Shown: positions 58,758 through 64,000 of the stretch, one piece after another | How positions within the stretch are numbered: position 1 is the stretch's first letter | Layout of the letters: each line of letters starts with the position of its first letter | Source of the DNA: Thinopyrum elongatum | Taxonomy: Eukaryota; Streptophyta; Magnoliopsida; Poales; Poaceae | Length of the DNA: 64,000 nucleotides | Assembly: GCA_011799875.1 (NCBI GenBank) | Contig: CM022299.1 | Location: forward strand, 29,849,996 to 29,913,995 | Direction of reading: 5' to 3' | Notes under the pieces: model-generated | The model's database searches: none | What the model was told of the DNA's origin: nothing | Seen by the model: the letters and a program-made list of their open reading frames with translations, nothing else | Program-made: the position numbers and the translations under genes

Positions 58758-60158
58758 TCATCTTGTGGAGAACCGAAGAACTAGAAAATCAGTAGGGTAT
58801 TTTATTTTTCCACACAAGACTTCAACATCTCTAACAATCCCAAGTGGTGTAATAGTATCTCTGTTTGCAAGTGTAATAGTAACATCAATGTCTTCTATTT
58901 CAGTAGGAGAAATATCATTCATAAATTCTTGATATAAGGTAAACGGGATAGCACTCACACTAGCACCCAAATCACATAAGTCATGATAACAGTGATCTCC
59001 TATTTTAACTGAGACAACATGCATGCCAACAACGGGCTTATTCTTATCTTTAGTATAGGGTTTGGCAATTCTAGTAGCTTCATCACAGAAATAAATACCA
59101 TGCCCATCTATATTATCGACCAAGAGATCTTTAACCATAGCAATATTAGGTTCTATTTTAATTTGTACAGAGGGCCTAGGTGCTCTAATATTACTTTTGT
59201 TAACTACGGTTGAATCCTTAGCATGTTCCTTTATCCTAACAGGGAAAGGTGGTTTCTCAATATAAGCAGTAGGAACAACTGAATCAACATTGTAAATGAT
59301 AGTTTCTTCTTTAAATATAATAGGTTCCTCTATCTTTTCTTTAATAGGTGGATGATATTTAAACCACTTCTCCTTAGGGAGATCAACATGAGTAGCAAAT
59401 GATTCACAAAAAGAGGCTACTATCTCAGAGTCAAGTCCATATTTAGTGCTAAACTTGTGAAAAGCATCAGTATCCATAAAAGATTTAACACAATTGAACT
59501 CAAGTATTATACCTGACTCATTACCTTTGTCGAGTTCCCAATATTCAGAGTTGCATTTAACTCTTTCCAAAAGATCCCACCAGAATTCAATAGTTTTCTT
59601 CATAAAGGAGCCAGTCAAAGAAGAATCGAGCATGGTTTGATCATCATGAGAAAGCCGAGCATAAAAATTCAGTAAGATAATTTCCTTTGGAAGCTCATGA
59701 TTGGGGCATGTGTACATCATGTACTTAAGCCTCCCCCAAGCTTGAGAGATACTTTCTCCTTCACGAGGCCAAAAATTATATATATAATTCTGATCATGGT
59801 GAACCAGATGCATATGGCAAAACTTTTGATGAAATTCCAATTTCAATCGATTCCAATCCCACGTTCCGATATCATCACATAGCCTATACCATATCAATGC
59901 CTTTACCTTCAAAGATAAAGGGAAGACCTTCTTCTTAACTTCATCTCCGGGTAAACCTGCAAGCTTAAATAATCCATAAACTTCATCCACATAGATTAGG
60001 TGCATATCAGGATCTAATATTCCATCTCCCGCATAAGGATTAGCTAGCAGTTTCTCTATCATATCCGAAGGAATATCATAATAAATATTTTCAGTAGGTG
60101 CAGTAGGTTGAGGAGCATTTTCAGCATGTAATATAAATGTTTCCTTACCAAATTCCAC
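58758..60158 (-). CDS. gag: Athila gag and aspartic protease
   Basis: Open 466-codon frame. The gag part has FKLAGLPGDEVKKKVFPLSL, IGTWDWNRLKLEFHQKF and YNFWPREGESISQAWGRLKY, typical of the retrotransposon gag domain that forms particles. An acidic/Lys linker follows (PPIKEKIEEPIIFKEE). The protease has the catalytic motif in DHCYHDLCDLGASVSAIPF and continues with VTITLANRDTITPLGIVRDV. No CCHC zinc knuckle was seen between gag and protease. The frame ends early at a one-base insertion near 58773 (VLRFSTR), so protease is no longer joined to RT. Confidence 0.85.
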   Translation of the reverse strand: MEFGKETFILHAENAPQPTAPTENIYYDIPSDMIEKLLANPYAGDGILDPDMHLIYVDEVYGLFKLAGLPGDEVKKKVFPLSLKVKALIWYRLCDDIGTWDWNRLKLEFHQKFCHMHLVHHDQNYIYNFWPREGESISQAWGRLKYMMYTCPNHELPKEIILLNFYARLSHDDQTMLDSSLTGSFMKKTIEFWWDLLERVKCNSEYWELDKGNESGIILEFNCVKSFMDTDAFHKFSTKYGLDSEIVASFCESFATHVDLPKEKWFKYHPPIKEKIEEPIIFKEETIIYNVDSVVPTAYIEKPPFPVRIKEHAKDSTVVNKSNIRAPRPSVQIKIEPNIAMVKDLLVDNIDGHGIYFCDEATRIAKPYTKDKNKPVVGMHVVSVKIGDHCYHDLCDLGASVSAIPFTLYQEFMNDISPTEIEDIDVTITLANRDTITPLGIVRDVEVLCGKIKYPTDFLVLRFSTR

Positions 60159-60205
60159 TCACCAGAAGTGCTTCACTCTGCGGCAACGGCCCCAGAAAAG
60201 AGTCT
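60159..60205 (-). other. Athila leader with degenerate PBS
   Basis: On the minus strand, TTTTCTGGGGCCGTTGCCGC lies just inside the LTR, close to the TGGCGCCGTTGCCGGGG PBS usual for this group but with changes. Confidence 0.55.
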
Positions 60206-61733
60206 TCATGAACTACAAGTATACGGGATCTATCATAGTCCTTGCAATAAGTAAGAGTGTCGAACCCAACAAGGAGCAGAAGGAAATAACAAGCGGTTTT
60301 CAGCAAGGTATTGTCTGCAAGTACTGAAATTATCGGTACCAGATAGTTTGATAGCAAGGTAATTTGTAACAAGTAAATAATAGTAACATTAAAAAAAAGT
60401 GCAGAAAGGTATCCCAATATTTTTTATAGCAAAGGACAGGACAGAACGGTCTCTTATAACAAGCTAAGCATTCTTTAGGACACATGGGAATTTCATCTAG
60501 TCACTTTCATCATGTTTGTTTGATTCGCATTCGCTACTTTGATAATTTGATATGTGGCTGGACCGGTGCTTGGGTGTTGTTATTACTTTAACAAGCCTCC
60601 CACTTATGATTAACCCCTCTCACAAGCATCCGCAACTACGAAAGAAGAATTAAGATAAATCTAACCATAGCATTAAACTTATGGATCCAAATCAGCCCCT
60701 TATGGAATAGCACATAAACTAGGGTTTATGCTTCTGTCACTCTAGCAACCCATCATCTAATTACTACTCCAAAATGCATTCCCTTAGGCACAAAGATGGT
60801 GAAGTTTCATGTAGTCGACGTTCACATAACACCACTAAGGGAATCAACAACATACATATCATCAAAATATCGAACGAATACCAAATTCACATGATTACTT
60901 ATGACAAGACTTCTCCTATGTCCTCAAGAACAAAAGTAACTACTCACACAACATATTCATGCTCAATATCAGAGAGGTATTGAATAGCATAATGGATCTG
61001 CACATATGATCTTCCACCAAATAAACCAACTAGCATCAACTACAAGATGTAATCAACACTACTAGCAACCCACATGTACCAATATAAGGTTTTGATACAA
61101 AGATTGAATACAAGAGATGAACTAGGGTTTTAGATGAGATGGTGCTGGTGAAGATGTTGATGAAGATGGATTCTCCCACGATGAGAGGATTGTTGGTGAT
61201 GATGATGGCTTCGATTTTCCCCCTCCCAGAGGGAAGCATCCCCAGCGGAATCGCTCCGCCGAAGAGCAAATGTGCTCCTGCCCAAGTTCCACCTCGAGAC
61301 GGCGGTGCTCCATCCCAAAAGTCCTCTTGTTATTTATTTTTTCTAGGGCAAATGGGCTTATATACCAGAAGATGGGCACCGAGGGCTGGCCAGGGGCGCA
61401 ACCACCGACCACGGCGCGCCTTGGGGGAGCAGGCACCCCCTGGTGCCTTGTGGGCACCTGGGTGGCCCCCTGTGGTACTTCTTTTCTCCGGTATTTTTTA
61501 TTTTTTTTCAGAATAAATCTCCATAAAATTTTAGCTCATTTGAAGATGTGCAGAATAGGTATCTCCGACATAGCTTTTTCAGGTCCAAAATTGCAGCTAC
61601 AGGCAATATCCCTCTTTGTGTAAACCTTGCATATTATGGGAGAAAAGGCATTAGAATTGCTGCATAAAGTGTTACATTGATTGAAAACACTAAAAATAAC
61701 AGTAGGAAAACATGATGCAAAATGGACGTATCA
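60206..61733 (-). repeat. Athila 5' LTR
   Basis: 1528 bases, from TCATGAACTACAAG (first dinucleotide mutated from TG) to GGACGTATCA. It agrees along its whole length with 34850-36352, with scattered substitutions and small indels. Confidence 0.85.
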
Positions 61734-62088
61734 GTCTCATGGAGGTCTATGTGGTTCCCTCCGACCTGCTGCTGCAGCTGCAGAAACTCCACCCTAGGCA
61801 CATAGTCATTATCGTGCCCGTAGTGAACCTGGGGAGCATACTGGGGTGCATTACCCCTTGCATCCCAACCATGTCAGTGCCCCTCAGCGGCTGCATCCCA
61901 CTCTGGTGCTAGCTCGAGATGAATATCATCCCTGAAACCAGTTGCGTGCCTAAACTCGTTTAGTTCATCAATAGAGAGAAACCACATATCACATGTAGAA
62001 ACAGTAAAAGCTTGCGGCAAGGGCAAGTGCACGTCAGTGATCTGTGCATTAGGCAGGGGCAATTGCAGCAATGCTCCTCCTGCACTGG
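61734..62088 (-). pseudogene. 3' ORF of the outer gypsy, upstream piece
   Basis: The minus-strand frame reads SIDELNEFRHATGFRDDIHL, ELAPEWDAAAEGH, a stop at 61874, then RGNAPQYAPQVHYGHDNDYV and a glutamine-rich EFLQLQQQVGG. It joins in frame to the piece ending at 34692 once the Athila and one target copy are removed. It is cut at 62089 by a gypsy LTR. Extra ORF of unknown function. Confidence 0.5.
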
Positions 62089-62404
62089 TGAGGGAGTCCT
62101 GGATTAAGGGGCCCTTGGGGTGTCGACCTATTGTGTATGGGCCGGACTGATGAGCCAATATGGGCCCGTGCTAGAATGTGGATCCATGGCCGAATAGGAA
62201 ATCTTCGGAGTTGTGGTGTGCTCATCAAGCCAGGATTAGGCAGGATCTTTCTTTTCCTGTAACCGATCGTCTGTAACCCTAACCCTACTGGTGTCTATAT
62301 AAACCAAGGGGTTTTAGTCTTTAGGGATAGAGCAACATCCATTACCCCATCAACCTAGGGTTTAGCTTGCCTGATCTCGAGGTAGATCGACTCTGTAACC
62401 ATAT
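62089..62404 (+). repeat. Gypsy LTR fragment (older copy)
   Basis: TGAGGGAGTCCTGGATTAAGG start; it aligns with the LTR at 62405 up to about CTGTAACCA and stops there, where the second LTR begins. About 80-85% similar by eye. Confidence 0.7.
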
Positions 62405-62858
62405 TGAGGGAGTCATGGACTAGGGGGTCCTTGGGGCAACGGCCCATTGGACTTGGGCTGGACTGGTGGAGCCAAATAATGGCAGGAGATCTACGAAGCC
62501 GTGGTGTGCCCTCCAAGTCAAGAAGGCGCAGGATCTCTTTAAACCCTTATTATAATCTATCTTTGGTAACCCTAACCCTACCGGTGTCTATATAAACCGA
62601 GGGTTTTTAGTCTTTAGGTCTAGAGCTATATTCATCACCTCATCGCCTTAGGGTTTAGCTCATACGGATCTCGAGGTAGATCTACTCTGTAAACCACATC
62701 ATACATCCAATACAAATCAAGCAGGACGTAGGGTTTTACCTCTTCGAGAGGGCCCGAACATGGGTAAACACTGTGTTCGTCGTCCCTTATTCCCCATTAA
62801 TCCTAGATCCACAGCTCGGGACCCCCTACCCCGAGGTCTGCCGGTTTTGACACCGACA
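62405..62858 (+). repeat. Gypsy LTR (5' LTR of the last element)
   Basis: TGAGGGAGTCATGG...CACCGACA, 454 bases. It contains a TATATAAACC TATA-like box at about 62588. It is followed at once by TTGGTGCTTTCATTGAGAG, the PBS-side sequence usual for a group of Triticeae gypsy elements. Confidence 0.75.
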
Positions 62859-62905
62859 TTGGTGCTTTCATTGAGAGTTCCGTTGTTGGATCGCCAGAAG
62901 AATCG

Positions 62906-63670
62906 ATGGCTCAACCGGTCGGTGGAGACCAAGCTCGCGCCGAGGGCTTTTCCACCCCCGGTCATCTCTTCATCTTCGGCGGCGTGTTAGTGTGCGCCGA
63001 TCCCACAAGTCGCCTCGACCAGATCGAACACTTCACCCCTGTTAAAGGGCTCATTGGTTCAGGGGCATCGACCCCAGGACCAGCAGACTCACAAAAATCT
63101 GGTATCTCTCAGAGTCCGCCCCTGAAGCCCGACTCCGACAGACCACCCACAAGATCTCCCGCCGACTCGCCGGAGTGTCCGGCACCCCCACGTGGCCAGC
63201 CGGCAGACCACTTGTCAAGTCTTTTCCGTGCAATGGGAATCTCTATTATCAGACCCACGGCCTACGATCGGATCGGGCTTAAACCCGACGACCGAGAAAT
63301 CAACACCCATCCGGTCATGCACCTCGTCGCCACGGTCGAAGAGGCCCAGGAGGGGCTACAGCCCTGCAAACTAAGAACGGTGTACACTCGAATCTCCAGC
63401 TCAGAGTCCGACACCAGCTTGGATGTACGTCCAGACTCCAGCCCCAATGCTAGATCCGGCCTCGAGCCGATCCAGCCGCACACTAGTCCGGATCCGAGCC
63501 CTGCACGACCGAAACCAGACATGACTCAACAACCCATCAAGGATAGTCCGGGTCCGCGGCAGGAGGGAATTCTCAAAATTTTCCCACCCACTCACCACAC
63601 GGAATACTCGCCGGATTCAGGAAACCCAGACATATGGGACCTCATGTACCTCAAACAGCTGCCAAACTAG
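62906..63670 (+). CDS. gag: Gypsy gag, N-terminal region
   Basis: 254 codons from ATG 62906, 48 bases after the LTR, to TAG at 63668-63670. Rich in Pro, Ser, Asp and Arg, with SRLDQIEHFTPVKGLIGSG at the start, a mid HPVMHLVATVEEAQEGLQ helix and a long disordered PDSSPNARSGLEPIQPHTSP region. This kind of low-complexity N-terminus precedes the capsid domain in several grass gypsy elements. The frame is stopped just before the conserved capsid region, recognisable downstream in another frame. Identity as gag rests on its position and on that downstream region. Confidence 0.6.
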   Translation: MAQPVGGDQARAEGFSTPGHLFIFGGVLVCADPTSRLDQIEHFTPVKGLIGSGASTPGPADSQKSGISQSPPLKPDSDRPPTRSPADSPECPAPPRGQPADHLSSLFRAMGISIIRPTAYDRIGLKPDDREINTHPVMHLVATVEEAQEGLQPCKLRTVYTRISSSESDTSLDVRPDSSPNARSGLEPIQPHTSPDPSPARPKPDMTQQPIKDSPGPRQEGILKIFPPTHHTEYSPDSGNPDIWDLMYLKQLPN

Positions 63671-64000
63671 ACAATCCACCATTATTGGGCAAGATTTCTC
63701 CTGGTAAAGAATAGGATGGCACCTTGCTGTGACAAAGAAATAATTAAAGCCTTCCAGTTTAACTGCAGGGACGAGGGCCTCTTAAACGCCCTCGCACGTC
63801 GCTGAATTCAAAGCTTCACCGAACTATCAGACATGGTACGCAAATATTGCGCCATGGAGAACACGTGGAGGGCGCAATAGATGAACTTGGGGCCGCTGCC
63901 CGCCGCGCAACGCGGGAGGTCTCGTACCAAATGATCTTACGCATATCGTTCACCAGAGCGCGAGCCTAACGAAAGGAAAACTAAGCCCAGATCAGTGTTG
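63671..64000 (+). pseudogene. gag: Gypsy gag, capsid region, broken
   Basis: A different frame from 63716 reads CCDKEIIKAFQFNCRDEGLL, NALARR, a stop, then IQSFTELSDMVRKYCAMENT, and a further stop (TAG) at about 63879. This is the C-terminal half of a retrotransposon gag domain (the part with SLLNSLARRPPTTLSEL-like spacing). A frameshift and at least two stops separate it from the gag start, so this copy is non-functional. Confidence 0.55.

Larger units (their letters stand above)
34850..61733 (-). mobile_element. Athila-type Ty3/gypsy element containing a CACTA transposon
   Basis: LTRs are 34850-36352 and 60206-61733. Gag-protease (58758-60158), linker, RT, RNase H and integrase (41685 down to 38810) all lie on the minus strand. 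Flanking bases GTCTT (34845-34849) and GTCTC (61734-61738) are a target duplication with one change. On the minus strand the LTR starts TGATACGTCCATTTTGC, a widespread Triticeae LTR start. The pol is interrupted by the CACTA at 41686-58355. Several frameshifts and nonsense codons make it defective. Without the CACTA it would be about 10.2 kb. Confidence 0.88.
31942..62088 (-). mobile_element. Outer Ty3/gypsy element, split by an Athila-type insertion
   Basis: The left LTR is 31942-33367. Internal sequence 33368-34849 continues at 61734-62088 after the nested Athila. A minus-strand reading frame runs from 62158 leftwards to 61734 and resumes in the same frame at 34849, ending at about 34692. 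The right end is cut by the LTR beginning at 62089. Only the 3' end of the element (minus orientation) is left. No pol domain is visible, so the clade is inferred only from the CCCCCAAGCTT tract style. Confidence 0.7.
62405..64000 (+). mobile_element. Plus-strand Ty3/gypsy element, 5' part (runs off the window)
   Basis: LTR, PBS region and gag in order; the remainder lies beyond base 64000. Its insertion point lies inside an older LTR of the same family. Confidence 0.7.

Overview
The window is a block of nested transposable elements typical of a large grass genome, most likely Triticeae (wheat, Aegilops or barley type). The evidence is a Maximus-like Ty1/copia Sirevirus, Athila-type and chromodomain Ty3/gypsy elements, a CACTA transposon with TNP2 and Ulp1-type genes, a Tourist-like MITE, and a relic of a grass F-box/FBD gene. 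I see no intact single-copy host gene, no tRNA or rRNA gene and no CRISPR array. Family names rest on domain and motif recognition; no database was searched.

Left half (1-29536, + strand): the 3' two thirds of a Sirevirus. In order it has the end of gag, a broken pol (protease, integrase, RT, RNase H), a spacer holding a TATA-type promoter and a candidate 5'-UTR intron, a very long extra ORF (5892-6498 continued at 24386-27507), several polypurine tracts and the 3' LTR (28031-29536). The extra ORF is split by a minus-strand chromodomain gypsy insertion (6499-24380) flanked by the 5-bp duplication AAAGC. That insertion is assembled as LTR - internal - partial LTR - copied Sirevirus flank - LTR - internal - LTR. 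Its middle part (about 9322-18150) is full of single-base indels relative to the outer parts. I read this as a probable assembly artefact, not a real tandem array.

Middle (29537-31941): just beyond the Sirevirus lies the last exon of an F-box/FBD gene, frameshifted. It is followed by a Stowaway-like fragment, a GC-rich short tandem repeat, a perfect 24-bp hairpin and the right end of a CACTA element.

Right half (31942-64000): four levels of nesting. A minus-strand gypsy element (left LTR 31942-33367) is split by an Athila-type element (34850-61733). The Athila pol is split by a 16.7-kb CACTA transposon (41686-58355, TSD TAA), which itself contains a Tourist-like MITE (50541-50813, TSD TTA). 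The CACTA carries four genes. On the minus strand are a TNP2-type transposase and a six-exon gene ending in a C48/Ulp1 peptidase domain. On the plus strand are a three-exon gene for a GRF-zinc-finger-like protein with a C-terminal membrane helix, and a one-exon acidic protein. The two minus-strand genes carry nonsense codons, so the copy is probably not autonomous. The window ends in another plus-strand gypsy element (LTRs 62089-62858, gag from 62906), apparently inserted into an older LTR of its own family.
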